NCBI GenBank assembly: GCA_910584405.1
Contig: CAJUAL010000016.1
Span: 9,743 to 37,564 of the forward strand
Origin: an uncultured Vampirovibrio sp.
GTDB lineage: Bacteria > Cyanobacteriota > Vampirovibrionia > Gastranaerophilales > Gastranaerophilaceae
Reading direction: 5' to 3'
Length of the DNA stretch: 27,822 bases
Part shown: in pieces, positions 19,929-27,290 of the stretch
Layout: each line of letters starts with the position of its first letter
How positions within the stretch are numbered: the stretch's first letter is position 1
Translations under genes and position numbers: made by a program
The notes under the pieces: model-generated
Told to the model about the DNA's origin: nothing
What the model saw: the letters and a program-made list of their open reading frames with translations, nothing else
Databases searched by the model: none

Positions 19929-21588
19929 TTTTTTTGCAGAAGTAGGATTTAAAGTCAATGCGGGACAGTTAAGAACTGTTAATTCAACATTGAAACAAAT
20001 CAATACTGCCTATAAGGCTTTAACTTCTGACATAAAAAAACAAGGATTAGAACTAAAAAATCAATTAGCTGCCGAAAAAGTTTCTACCCAGGCATCTAAG
20101 GCTAAAGAAGCTCAACTAAAAGCTGAAACAGCAGAAATCAAAAAGAATATCGCTGAAATCAATTTACAAAATAAATCTTTAAAGGTTCATAACCAGCATC
20201 TTATAGATGTAGCTGGTTCATATAACCGCATTAAACGAGGATTGAAAAATGTATTTAGTGGAATTACTACAGGCACACGAGAGGGGTTTAACCGCTTAGA
20301 AAGATGGACAGCTCAAACAAGACAAACAGCATTAGAATACAGAGATTTTGCACGACAAACTGGAATGTCTATTGAGGGCTTGCAAAAATACCAAGCTGCC
20401 GGTGAAAATGTAGGTTCTTCACTTACATCATCTCAAATTGTACAAGATATTAAAAATCTTCAGCAGAGAGCGCAGAAAATTGTTTATGGTCAAGGCGATG
20501 TGAGCCCATATCAAATGTTAGGGATTGTCCCAAATAAAAGAGATGCTTACGAGATAATCGAGGGATTAAGGAATCGGATAGAAGGTTTAAGCGACTCTGC
20601 CGCTTTAATGTGGATTCGGAACATCGGGTTAAGCGATGACTGGTTGCATATTTTAAGAATGTCATCTGATGAGTTCAACTCTATTGAAAAAACGATGTTG
20701 TCCCAAAATCAGATTAGGAAGACAACCCAGTTAGCAATGGCTTTCAGGCAGATACAGTTTGCTTTAAAACAACTCAAAGATCAGATGGTTGCTTTTATCG
20801 CTCAACCTTTAGCTAATTTTATTTCTAATTTTAAGATGATGACCTTAGATTTGGCGGCGTTTCTTAAAACAATGACAAATTCACAAGAAGCATTTAAAAT
20901 CTTTGCCACTGGATTAGGGCTAATCGTATTAGCATTTGCGCCTGTAACCGCGGCTATTGCTGGACTACTTCTTTTATGGGAAGACTTTTATGTCGGAACG
21001 CACGGAGGAAAAAGCCTGTTCGATTGGGGAGATATTGACGACTACAATAATGCCATAGAAAATCTAAAAAATATAGCAAAAGATATAGAGAATATATGGA
21101 ACAAAGTAAGCGAAATTGTGGAGGGCGTCACTAAACATATTTCAGGTCTATACAAGTTTGTAAAAATGTTGGGTAAACTGGCAGGAATTTCAGATGATGA
21201 AGATGAGGAAAAAAAAGAAAATAACGGCTGGTCATTATGGGAAGCGGGAAAAGCTTACTTCAAAAACCTAGGAAAAACATTGGGAATAAAAGACAAAGGA
21301 TATACACCTATAGGGGACAAAGGATATACACCTATAGGGGACAAACTTTATACGCCAGCAGGCTTTACGCCTAGTGGTGCGCCTGTTACTATTAATGATA
21401 ATAAGACCATTAACAAGACTTACAATGTTAAGGATTCGGGGGAACTAATTAAACTTGAAAATAACCAAAATAGCGCCCCATGGGATGAGGCTGTATATAT
21501 CGACCCTGAGCAATGGGCTGGAGCTAATGGGTTTTCATCTTATGCGGAAATGGTTAAGGCTCAAAAATCTATGCAGGTGGAGAATTAA
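19912..21588 (+). CDS. Tape measure protein
   Basis: 558 residues, short for a contractile tail. Residues 10-110 are a coiled coil (LRTVNSTLKQINTAYKALTS; many K/E/Q heptads). A hydrophobic stretch near 335-360 (FATGLGLIVLAFAPVTAAIA, GLLLLWEDFYVG) is the usual membrane-active segment. Near 460-480 DKGYTPIG is repeated in tandem (see repeat). The protein sets tail length and may help open the inner membrane on infection. It overlaps the chaperone extension by 17 bases. Confidence 0.86.
   Translation: MATIGSFFAEVGFKVNAGQLRTVNSTLKQINTAYKALTSDIKKQGLELKNQLAAEKVSTQASKAKEAQLKAETAEIKKNIAEINLQNKSLKVHNQHLIDVAGSYNRIKRGLKNVFSGITTGTREGFNRLERWTAQTRQTALEYRDFARQTGMSIEGLQKYQAAGENVGSSLTSSQIVQDIKNLQQRAQKIVYGQGDVSPYQMLGIVPNKRDAYEIIEGLRNRIEGLSDSAALMWIRNIGLSDDWLHILRMSSDEFNSIEKTMLSQNQIRKTTQLAMAFRQIQFALKQLKDQMVAFIAQPLANFISNFKMMTLDLAAFLKTMTNSQEAFKIFATGLGLIVLAFAPVTAAIAGLLLLWEDFYVGTHGGKSLFDWGDIDDYNNAIENLKNIAKDIENIWNKVSEIVEGVTKHISGLYKFVKMLGKLAGISDDEDEEKKENNGWSLWEAGKAYFKNLGKTLGIKDKGYTPIGDKGYTPIGDKLYTPAGFTPSGAPVTINDNKTINKTYNVKDSGELIKLENNQNSAPWDEAVYIDPEQWAGANGFSSYAEMVKAQKSMQVEN
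21292..21345 (+). repeat. 24-bp tandem repeat in the tape measure gene
   Basis: GACAAAGGATATACACCTAT (and AGGG) occurs twice in perfect tandem, then a third diverged partial copy (GACAAACTTTATACGCC). It encodes DKGYTPIG repeats of 8 residues. The exact identity of the first two copies suggests recent duplication. Confidence 0.85.
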
Positions 21589-21590
21589 CA

Positions 21591-22373
21591 ATGGAAGAAG
21601 ATTTAATGACACAAGAGAGTTCAAGAGGATTAGATAGCTTAACCACCTATGCAAAAAACCAAATTTCTCTGCTATTTAATCAGCCTAAAGATGAAAACGA
21701 AATAGAAATAAAGCTAGATGTAATTGGAACTGAAACGTTAGAAATCAGTTCTGATGTAACAGAATACTATGTTGAAAAAAATACATGGTATAATGACAAT
21801 ATTTCTATCAAGCCTCAAGTTTATAGATTGCAAGGAGAAGTAGGTGAACTATACTGGTACAATAAAGACCCGAAACAAAGTTATTTAGGTTATGTTAACC
21901 AAAAACTTATGCCTATTGCTGAGTTTTTGCCAGTAAGAAGTGCTATTGGGCAGCAATTTATGGATAAAGTTAGTAAAATACAATCTTATGCAGAAGTAGG
22001 ATTTAATTTGTGGGATAGATTTATGGAAGATAAAACCCCAGGGCTCACACGGCAACAACAATTTTATGTACAGTTAGATGGTCTTTTCCATACTCGGGTA
22101 CCTTTTAAAGTTCAGACCCCATGGGGATTTAAAACAGTTGCTTTAACAAGCGCCATTCTCACACAACCAGAACGTACAACAGATAGAACGCAAATAAATA
22201 TAACTTATAAAGAGTTCCGAGAAGCACAAATGAGTGATAAGCCTTTTAAAGCTAGCGATTATCGTGGAAGAATAGAGAAAGCTCTATCTCCTAAGGAAAA
22301 CTTAGGGCAACAAACAGGAGAATTTGCAAGTTTTGGTTACAATATTGGTAAAGCTTATGGAGTAGTAAAATGA
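21591..22373 (+). CDS. Dit-like baseplate protein, 260 aa
   Basis: NEIEIKLDVIGTETLEISSD, NDNISIKPQVYRLQGEVGEL, then PFKVQTPWGFKTVALTSAIL and TDRTQINITYKEFREAQMSD follow the Dit-like N-terminal domain: an early strand pair, the KPxxYxLxGxV strand and a T-PWG...V-LTS...R-T-xxxITYKEFR block. Dit-like proteins form the ring joining tube and baseplate. It comes directly after tape measure. The ATG has a weak ribosome site; a second ATG six codons in is possible. It overlaps the plug gene by 4 bases (ATGA). Confidence 0.68.
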   Translation: MEEDLMTQESSRGLDSLTTYAKNQISLLFNQPKDENEIEIKLDVIGTETLEISSDVTEYYVEKNTWYNDNISIKPQVYRLQGEVGELYWYNKDPKQSYLGYVNQKLMPIAEFLPVRSAIGQQFMDKVSKIQSYAEVGFNLWDRFMEDKTPGLTRQQQFYVQLDGLFHTRVPFKVQTPWGFKTVALTSAILTQPERTTDRTQINITYKEFREAQMSDKPFKASDYRGRIEKALSPKENLGQQTGEFASFGYNIGKAYGVVK

Positions 22374-22720
22374 GGATAATTAATTCAATAACATCACAAG
22401 CTAATCAAAGGTTTGCCTTCATCTCAGATACACAAGAGCAAATTATATTTGTATTGAAATTTGACCCTTTACAGCAGAAATGGTTTATGGATATTACAGC
22501 AGGAAGTTGGGAATTATATAATTGCGCCATAACCTGTCACCCTAATATTTTGGGTAAATATTCTAATGAAATTGACTTTGGCGTTCAGGTATATACTGAG
22601 AATAATATTGACCCATTTCGTATTGATGATTTTGAGAGTGGATTCGCCACATTTGGAGTATTAAGTGAAGACGAAGTAAACCAAATAGAGGATTGGTTTA
22701 ATGGTTCAGTACAAGCTTAA
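22370..22720 (+). CDS. Baseplate plug-like protein (Pam3 gp18-like)
   Basis: 116 residues. ANQRFAFISDTQEQIIFVLK, FDPLQQKWFMDITAGSWELY and NILGKYSNEIDFGVQVYTEN fit the small beta-rich plug family first described in cyanophage Pam3: strand, FxxxxxxWFMDI strand, then a G-N-L-L-like turn. A DDF...FGVLSEDE acidic end follows, also as in the family. Translationally coupled on both sides. Assignment by pattern and order. Confidence 0.65.
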   Translation: MRIINSITSQANQRFAFISDTQEQIIFVLKFDPLQQKWFMDITAGSWELYNCAITCHPNILGKYSNEIDFGVQVYTENNIDPFRIDDFESGFATFGVLSEDEVNQIEDWFNGSVQA

Positions 22721-23573
22721 TAAAAAATACCGGTTATTAGTGGAATCAGCAATCGGAAGCGGGGAGTTTATAGAGATTACGAATCCGATAACAATTAAAT
22801 TTACCATATCTCGCCAAACCTATTCAAGCGCTAATTCTATGAATCTTTCTATTTATAACTTGGGAGAGAGAAATCAAAAAGTCATTTTCCATGACACTTA
22901 CGATACCGAGCATATTAGATTAGTTGTTTTAGAAGCAGGGTATGACACAACGGGTATGTCTACCGTTTTTATCGGCAGTATGGTAAGTGCCTATACTACT
23001 AAACAAGGTTCAAATATTGTTACAAAGATTTACGCTCTTGATGGTGCTTTGCAAACCCAAACTGCAATGACTAGCCAAACTTTTTTAAATTATAAGCTTA
23101 AAGATTTAATAGGTATTATGGCTAAAAGTATTCCTGGGCTAGATATCGGCAAGATAAATGTTTCCGATGAAAAGTTTTCAAAATCCGTTGTTTTGTGGGG
23201 AAATACTTATGATTTAATTCAAAAATACACAGACGGCAGAGCTTTTATAGATTTACAAAAGATATATGTCATGGGGGATTATGATGTACTAGAGGGAAAC
23301 GTACCTTTAATCACATCAAATAATGGTCTATTGGGTGTACCTGAAAGAAGAAACGCAAGCTTAAGTGTTAACCTTATTTTTGAACCTCGAATTATCGTTG
23401 GGCAAGTTGTAGAGATTCAAAGCAGCATAGCACCTCAATTTGATGGACAATATAAAGTCACAGGATTAACACATCAAGCTACTATAAGCGATTCTTCAAT
23501 GAGTACAGCTACTACTACATTAGATTTATGGATTGGCGAACAAACACATGGGGGACAATGGAATGTCATCTAA
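22701..23573 (+). CDS. Baseplate hub protein
   Basis: 290 residues. TIKFTISRQTYSSANSMNLS, then IYNLGERNQKVIFHDTYDTE, FIGSMVSAYTTKQGSNIVTK and LNYKLKDLIGIMAKSIPGLD match the gp27/gp44-type hub: opening strand with S-R-x-x-xSxN-xxxIYNL, the IFxGxV strand and the lysin-like helix domain. GQYKVTGLTHQATISDSSMS near the end is typical. It forms the trimer that carries the spike encoded next. It overlaps the plug by 20 bases and the spike by 11. Confidence 0.78.
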   Translation: MVQYKLNKKYRLLVESAIGSGEFIEITNPITIKFTISRQTYSSANSMNLSIYNLGERNQKVIFHDTYDTEHIRLVVLEAGYDTTGMSTVFIGSMVSAYTTKQGSNIVTKIYALDGALQTQTAMTSQTFLNYKLKDLIGIMAKSIPGLDIGKINVSDEKFSKSVVLWGNTYDLIQKYTDGRAFIDLQKIYVMGDYDVLEGNVPLITSNNGLLGVPERRNASLSVNLIFEPRIIVGQVVEIQSSIAPQFDGQYKVTGLTHQATISDSSMSTATTTLDLWIGEQTHGGQWNVI

Positions 23574-24219
23574 TAAACCTACTAATAATGTTGAGTTAGT
23601 GAATGTTATACAAGGCTTGAAAAACGACATTTTCAAATCTCTTTGTTGTGTTAAGGTGGGTATTATACAAGCTTATGATTCACCCACACAAACAAGTTCG
23701 ATTGAGATTGCAGGAAAGTGGCATAATCCTTATACTGATGTATGGGAAAGTTATCCTCTTTTAACTGACGTTCCAACATTAAGTCTTGGTGGAAAAAGCT
23801 ATGTCCATTGCCCTATAAATGTAGGGGATGAATGTGTTGTTCTCTTTAATGATTTTATGATAGATAACTGGTACAGAACCGGAGAAGCTCAGCCAACTCA
23901 ATTTTACAGATTTCATGACATATCAGATGGACTGGCTATTGTTGGTTTTCGTTCGTTTCCAAAAGCCATTCAAAATTTAGAGAATATAATCCAGTTATTT
24001 TATTCAGAATCTGCTAATATTAAACTAAATGATAGTGGGTTGGATATAACGGCAGAAGCAACTACAATGTCTGGAACATTAACCGTTAATCAAGCAATAA
24101 CTGGAAACGCCACTGCTACAGCAGAATTGCATAGCACACATGGATATACGGGAGTTTTTGTTAATGCTGCTAACCAAAAATTAAACATACTAGACGGAAT
24201 TGTTATTAGTGTAACTTAA
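23563..24219 (+). CDS. Baseplate central spike protein (gpV/gp138 type)
   Basis: 218 residues from ATG 23563, chosen because GGGG lies at good distance and upstream TTG codons would deepen the overlap. An OB-like N-domain (CCVKVGIIQAYDSPTQTSSI, CPINVGDECVVLFNDFMIDN) is followed by SANIKLNDSGLDITAEATTM and a repetitive small-residue tail (GTLTVNQAITGNATATAELH), the beta-helical spike. It pierces the outer membrane. The last gene of the tail run. Confidence 0.78.
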   Translation: MSSNKPTNNVELVNVIQGLKNDIFKSLCCVKVGIIQAYDSPTQTSSIEIAGKWHNPYTDVWESYPLLTDVPTLSLGGKSYVHCPINVGDECVVLFNDFMIDNWYRTGEAQPTQFYRFHDISDGLAIVGFRSFPKAIQNLENIIQLFYSESANIKLNDSGLDITAEATTMSGTLTVNQAITGNATATAELHSTHGYTGVFVNAANQKLNILDGIVISVT

Positions 24220-24222
24220 GTC

Positions 24223-24250
24223 TTGACTAATATAAAATATATGTTATACA
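24223..24250 (+). promoter_or_regulatory. Possible plus-strand promoter after the spike gene
   Basis: TTGACT (24223-24228), 16 bases, TATACA (24245-24250). It would make an RNA of about 90 nt ending at the hairpin 24305-24349. It has no gene, so it may be chance or drive a structured RNA. Confidence 0.4.
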
Positions 24251-24304
24251 TAAATTAACAGATGTTTTAGGCCTCTGAATCTACGCACAATTAAAACATA
24301 ACAA

Positions 24305-24349
24305 GCCCCTCCCGCTAAAGGCAGAAATGTACAGCGAATACGGAGGGGC
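24305..24349. terminator. GC-rich hairpin between converging spike and holin-like genes
   Basis: GCCCCTCC (24305-24312) pairs with GGAGGGGC (24342-24349), and CGCT (24313-24316) with AGCG (24333-24336) inside it. U-rich sequence follows on both strands, but no clean U-tract. Likely a two-way terminator. The high GC stands out from its surroundings. Confidence 0.6.
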
Positions 24350-24354
24350 ATTTC

Positions 24355-24525
24355 TTAATCTTTCTTTTTACAAGAAACTGAAAATTTATCTAAAATCTTA
24401 ACAACTTTTTCTAAAATTTCATCATCTTTAGTTGATGGGGTATATTTAACAATCACAGAACAAATTACTACGATAGCTCCATATACTGCCAACACATCAT
24501 CCCAATGTTCTAATATCCAATCCAT
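24355..24525 (-). CDS. Holin-like small membrane protein, 56 aa
   Basis: ATG 24525-24523 with AAGGAG eight bases upstream; stop TAA 24357-24355. MDWILEHWDDVLAVYGAIVV and ICSVIVKY give one membrane span. YTPSTKDDEILEKVVKILDK then matches a TPxxKDD tail seen in small phage membrane proteins encoded near lysis genes. It has its own promoter and is on the strand of the lysis genes, but 2.4 kb from them. A holin with a single span is possible (class III-like), but this is inference. Confidence 0.6.
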   Translation of the reverse strand: MDWILEHWDDVLAVYGAIVVICSVIVKYTPSTKDDEILEKVVKILDKFSVSCKKKD

Positions 24526-24554
24526 TATTTTACTCCTTTCTTAAACATAAAGTT

Positions 24555-24583
24555 ATTATACTTTTAAACCATTAAAAAATCAA
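24555..24583 (-). promoter_or_regulatory. Leftward promoter for the holin-like gene
   Basis: TTGATT (24583-24578), 17 bases, TATAAT (24560-24555) on the minus strand. It is divergent from the 24595-24626 promoter. Confidence 0.65.
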
Positions 24584-24594
24584 CCAATACAAAT

Positions 24595-24626
24595 TTGAAT
24601 TTTAGGAAAAAGCATTATATTATAAT
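24595..24626 (+). promoter_or_regulatory. Rightward promoter for the tail-fibre region
   Basis: TTGAAT (24595-24600) with TATAAT (24621-24626) at 20 bases or TATATT (24616-24621) at 15. Spacing is not ideal. AAGGAG (24636-24641) and the ATG at 24648 follow. Confidence 0.45.
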
Positions 24627-24647
24627 GATATATTTAAGGAGAAGACC

Positions 24648-25490
24648 ATGTTGTTAAAATTTAAAGTTATAAATCAATTAATCACCCGTTTAGATAATTT
24701 ACAGCCTGTAGCCGATTCTTCTAATTATCTAAAACTACAATTTTCTTTTTCTAATGATTGGGCAGAAGGAGCTAAGATTGTTATTTTTAATGGCTCACAA
24801 AGTGTTTCTATGGAAAGTGATTGGTGTTATGTCCCAGAAGAGGTTTTAAAAAAAGCAACCTCTTTCACTATATCTATTTATCAGGGAGATAGAATAACTA
24901 CGAATGTGGCTACAGTGAAAGTTCTTCCTTCAGGATATGTTGATGGATTAACACCGAATGCGCCTACATTACAGGATATTATAAATTATGCATCTTCAAG
25001 ACCAAATAAAGCTCTAGCCGGTTCAGTAGTTGAATATACTTTACCTCCCCTTGTGCAACCGGGGGCGGTGCATCCTCCAGTTTTTGAGGGAATTGAAACC
25101 ATCAAAATTAGAGAGGGCGGTGCATCTTCAAATATTTCATTTGTAGATTTCTTGCCTAACACTTTTGTTTCTCCGATATCTATTTATGTTCTAGATTTTA
25201 CAGGAAACAAAGTAAGCGATGCTTTCCAAATATCAATAAAGGCGAATTCATCATCAGTTAATTTCCCTACTTGGTATTTCCCTGAATTAGAGAGATGTCA
25301 TAATTTATTTATAGCAGGAGGAGATGGCTATTATACTAAAGTGGTATTCGGTCAGAATATTAATCATATAGGTACTTTGCCCAATAAAAATAGTTATACC
25401 TATTGTTTCCCCTTTTCCCAAGCAGAAGCACCTGCCGGTTATCCGTGGGGCGCTCCTAATGCTAATTTTATATGGAATTATGATTTTTAA
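24648..25490 (+). CDS. Tail-associated / receptor-binding accessory protein, 280 aa
   Basis: N-terminal 110 residues: FKVINQLITRLDNLQPVADS, LQFSFSNDWAEGAKIVIFNG, then CYVPEEVLKKATSFTISIYQ. This is the beta-sandwich found at the start of many phage baseplate-upper or fibre proteins (F-x-F-x-x-x-W...IPxExL). The middle is Pro/Val-rich. The end, PFSQAEAPAGYPWGAPNANF then IWNYDF, resembles the C-terminus of BspA-like leucine-rich repeats. It has its own promoter and a strong AAGGAG. The stop TAA (25488-25490) is followed in the same frame by a headless fibre cassette. It could once have been its N-terminal part, but the ending looks natural. Confidence 0.65.
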   Translation: MLLKFKVINQLITRLDNLQPVADSSNYLKLQFSFSNDWAEGAKIVIFNGSQSVSMESDWCYVPEEVLKKATSFTISIYQGDRITTNVATVKVLPSGYVDGLTPNAPTLQDIINYASSRPNKALAGSVVEYTLPPLVQPGAVHPPVFEGIETIKIREGGASSNISFVDFLPNTFVSPISIYVLDFTGNKVSDAFQISIKANSSSVNFPTWYFPELERCHNLFIAGGDGYYTKVVFGQNINHIGTLPNKNSYTYCFPFSQAEAPAGYPWGAPNANFIWNYDF

Positions 25491-25780
25491 GAAAAGTCAA
25501 CAAGACGTATAACTGCTGTTATAAATAGTGCTGTTGTAGAAACTGGAATATCATTAGGTTATTTTTATATAGGAAAATTATTAATCCAATGGGGTTATAT
25601 TGCTACAAATAGTATAGTTTCATATAAAAACCATTTAGTAATACAAATTATACATTGGTTTTTGGGTTAAATTATAGGGGGGAATCATATGTTCCAGTTT
25701 ATAAATCAAACTCAATAACAAATTTTGAATATTGGGCAATAGGCAACCGCCCATCATCTTGGTTAGCTATTGGATATTAA
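25491..25780 (+). pseudogene. Headless tail-fibre C-terminal cassette 1 (one-base frameshift)
   Basis: After the 25490 stop, the same frame reads STRRITAVINSAVVETGISL, GYFYIGKLLIQWGYIATNSI, VSYK and then loses homology. The next frame from 25632 gives PFSNTNYTLVFGLNYRGESY, VPVYKSNSITNFEYWAIGNR and PSSWLAIGY, ending at TAA 25778-25780. IGKLLIQWG, PFxxTNY and WLAIG are hallmarks of fibre C-terminal (receptor-tip) domains. Adding one A to the five-A run at 25626-25630 would restore one frame (SYKKPFSNTNY). It has no start codon or ribosome site of its own and begins at the inverted-repeat site 25507-25522. Confidence 0.75.
25507..25522 (+). repeat. Candidate inversion site 1
   Basis: Near-palindrome around ATAACTGCTGTTAT, encoding ITAVI. 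It marks the start of cassette 1. The inverted partner is at 26040-26055 and an identical core at 27807-27822. Confidence 0.55.
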
Positions 25781-26040
25781 GCAGATAACCCTATTGCTAT
25801 ATATTGCACCGCACTCGTTGCATAATTAATAGTAACGCCCGTAGTGGTTTTATTAGTTATATACCTTGAATCATATTTATAATAGGCTGTATCTGCAAAG
25901 GCTATACTGTAATTAGTGTCTTTAAAAGGTTTAGCAAAAGTCAATGTTCCATTGCCTGCTCTTCCCCAAAATATTCGATAAAACCCGTCAGAAGCTTTAA
26001 TTGCCAAAAAAGTTTGCGCACCTGCTAAAGAGGTATTCAT
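25777..26040 (-). CDS. Headless tail-fibre C-terminal cassette 2 (opposite strand)
   Basis: 87 residues from ATG 26040, open back only to 26064. MNTSLAGAQTFLAIKASDGF, YRIFWGRAGNGTLTFAKPFK, DTNYSIAFADTAYYKYDSRY, then VTINYATSAVQYIAIGLSA align with cassette 1: W-G, KPFxxTNY and a final IAIG. The ATG has no ribosome site, so it probably works only when joined to a fibre N-terminus. Its stop (25779-25777) overlaps that of cassette 1 in TTAA, so the two lie exactly tail to tail. The upstream end carries CGCATAATTGATGTTATG (minus strand), the partner of site 1. Confidence 0.75.
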   Translation of the reverse strand: MNTSLAGAQTFLAIKASDGFYRIFWGRAGNGTLTFAKPFKDTNYSIAFADTAYYKYDSRYITNKTTTGVTINYATSAVQYIAIGLSA

Positions 26041-26055
26041 AACATCAATTATGCG
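26040..26055 (-). repeat. Candidate inversion site 2
   Basis: On the minus strand ATAATTGATGTTATG (IIDVM), in inverted orientation to site 1. Eleven of the 14 core bases of ATAACTGCTGTTAT are kept. It bounds cassette 2. Confidence 0.5.
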
Positions 26056-26126
26056 AATCGCTCTTTACAATCCAAAAAAAGCACTTTATATTAAAGATGT
26101 TATAACAATGTGAAAGGTTTAAACCA

Positions 26127-26795
26127 ATGACGGAAGAAATTTTAGAAGAAACAATGCAAAGCGAAGATGCGGCATCAACAGAACCTAAAAAAACCCAGAA
26201 AGAAATAGCTGAAGAAATAGTCAAAAGCTTTATTTCAACTTATCCACAAATTGAGGATTGTAACTCCTTTGAAATAACAGATTACGGAGAAATAAAATTC
26301 AGTATAATTGATTTTACAAAATTCAATATTCCAGTAGCTTTGTATAATGGCGATTTATTTGGTGATAGAGATACCGCCCCTTATTGGCTTGAAAGAAAAT
26401 ACTTAATTCAGGATATTTATTCAGAGGTGGCAACTAAATGTAACGAATCTTCTGAATATGAAATATGGGAACATAACGGATATTATAGGGTTATTAAATC
26501 CGCCGAAAAAGAGCAGCTTTTTTATAATGAAATGACCGAAGAAGAAAAAGCAGAATATAATAAGCAAAAAAGAATAGAGGCTATAAACAGCGAAATTTTA
26601 AGCAATAAAGCATATCTTTCTGATACAGACTACATTGTAACTAAAATAAATGAGATTGTAGCCACCGGAACAGAAGAAGAGATACAAGAGGTTAAGTCTC
26701 AATATTCTGAACAATTATCCAAAAGAAAAGAGGCTCGTGTAAGGATAAATGAGCTTGAAAAAGAATTGGCTGATTTAGATAATTCTAATATATAG
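26127..26795 (+). CDS. Tail-fibre assembly chaperone (Tfa-like)
   Basis: 222 residues. The N-terminal part is acidic. The middle has TAPYWLERKYLIQDIYSEVA and YEIWEHNGYYRVIKS. The C-terminal 80 residues, IEAINSEILSNKAYLSDTDY followed by IVTKINEIVATGTEEEIQEV and KEARVRINELEKEL, are the helical tail common in Caudovirales fibre-assembly and tail-accessory proteins (YLxxTDYxVxKxxE...R...R..IN.LE). Tfa proteins help fibres trimerise and often stay at the tip. It lies just downstream of the fibre cassettes, the classical Tfa place. AAAGG precedes the ATG. Confidence 0.72.
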   Translation: MTEEILEETMQSEDAASTEPKKTQKEIAEEIVKSFISTYPQIEDCNSFEITDYGEIKFSIIDFTKFNIPVALYNGDLFGDRDTAPYWLERKYLIQDIYSEVATKCNESSEYEIWEHNGYYRVIKSAEKEQLFYNEMTEEEKAEYNKQKRIEAINSEILSNKAYLSDTDYIVTKINEIVATGTEEEIQEVKSQYSEQLSKRKEARVRINELEKELADLDNSNI

Positions 26796-26804
26796 TATGG
26801 GGTA

Positions 26805-26845
26805 TAAAAAAAAGAAACCCATCTATCTCTCATAATGGATTTCTT
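26805..26845 (-). terminator. Terminator of the lysis operon
   Basis: Read on the minus strand, AAGAAATCCAT (26845-26835) pairs with ATGGGTTTCTT (26822-26812) with one mismatch and is followed by a run of T. It ends the endolysin-Rz-Rz1 transcript 70-100 bases after Rz1. Confidence 0.75.
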
Positions 26846-26911
26846 CAAATAAAAACAAGTCAATGTTAAAATTAAATGACAATAATTCTATACAATTACA
26901 AATAAATAAAG

Positions 26912-27136
26912 TCAATAAAAAGTTTTATATTCTTCAATACATTTTGCCATATCAAGAGGGGTTTGTATTGTGCGATAACAAGTTATTTCTCTTCTGGATG
27001 GACAAACATATTCAGTTCTTACGCAACCGCACAAGAACAGGGTCATTAAAATCAAGAGGAGCATACCAATTAAAACTTTTAGCTTTCTTCGCTTCTTTCT
27101 CAATCTCGTTAATTCGCTTACTAAGTAAAATCTCAT
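26912..27136 (-). CDS. Outer-membrane spanin lipoprotein (Rz1-like)
   Basis: From ATG 27136: MRFYLVSELTRLRKKRRKLK is the positive n-region, VLIGMLLLILMTLFL the hydrophobic core, and LCGC the lipobox, with Cys at about residue 38 as the lipidated one. The mature part of about 37 residues is CVRTEYVCPSRREITCYRTI and a short acidic tail. An ATG at 27064 (MLLLILMTLFLCGC) is another possible start but has no ribosome site. The gene starts inside Rz in another frame and runs past its end, the hallmark of overlapping spanin pairs. It implies a host with an outer membrane. Confidence 0.75.
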   Translation of the reverse strand: MRFYLVSELTRLRKKRRKLKVLIGMLLLILMTLFLCGCVRTEYVCPSRREITCYRTIQTPLDMAKCIEEYKTFY

Positions 27137-27290
27137 TTTCGTTTCTCTTCTTAATTTCATTTTCCATAACCTGTAATTGTTGATATAAGTTGGCATTTTT
27201 TTCGGCTTGATAGCGGTTTTCCATTTTTTGATATATAAGTATAGAAACCAAAACATAGCTCACCACAACCCAGAAAAACAAGCTTTTCAT
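27012..27290 (-). CDS. Inner-membrane spanin (Rz-like)
   Basis: 92 residues. MKSLFFWVVVSYVLVSILIY is an N-terminal signal anchor. Residues 22-70 (QKMENRYQAEKNANLYQQLQ, VMENEIKKRNENEILLSKRI) form a periplasmic coiled coil, and KSFNWYAPLDFNDPVLVRLR is the C-terminal end that would meet Rz1. Its ATG overlaps the endolysin stop (ATGA), with GAGGGG upstream. Spanins fuse inner and outer membranes in the last step of lysis. Confidence 0.78.
   Translation of the reverse strand: MKSLFFWVVVSYVLVSILIYQKMENRYQAEKNANLYQQLQVMENEIKKRNENEILLSKRINEIEKEAKKAKSFNWYAPLDFNDPVLVRLRKN

Noticed and set aside
26863..27183. 106-codon plus-strand frame
   Set aside because: It is antisense to the spanin genes, and has no ribosome site.
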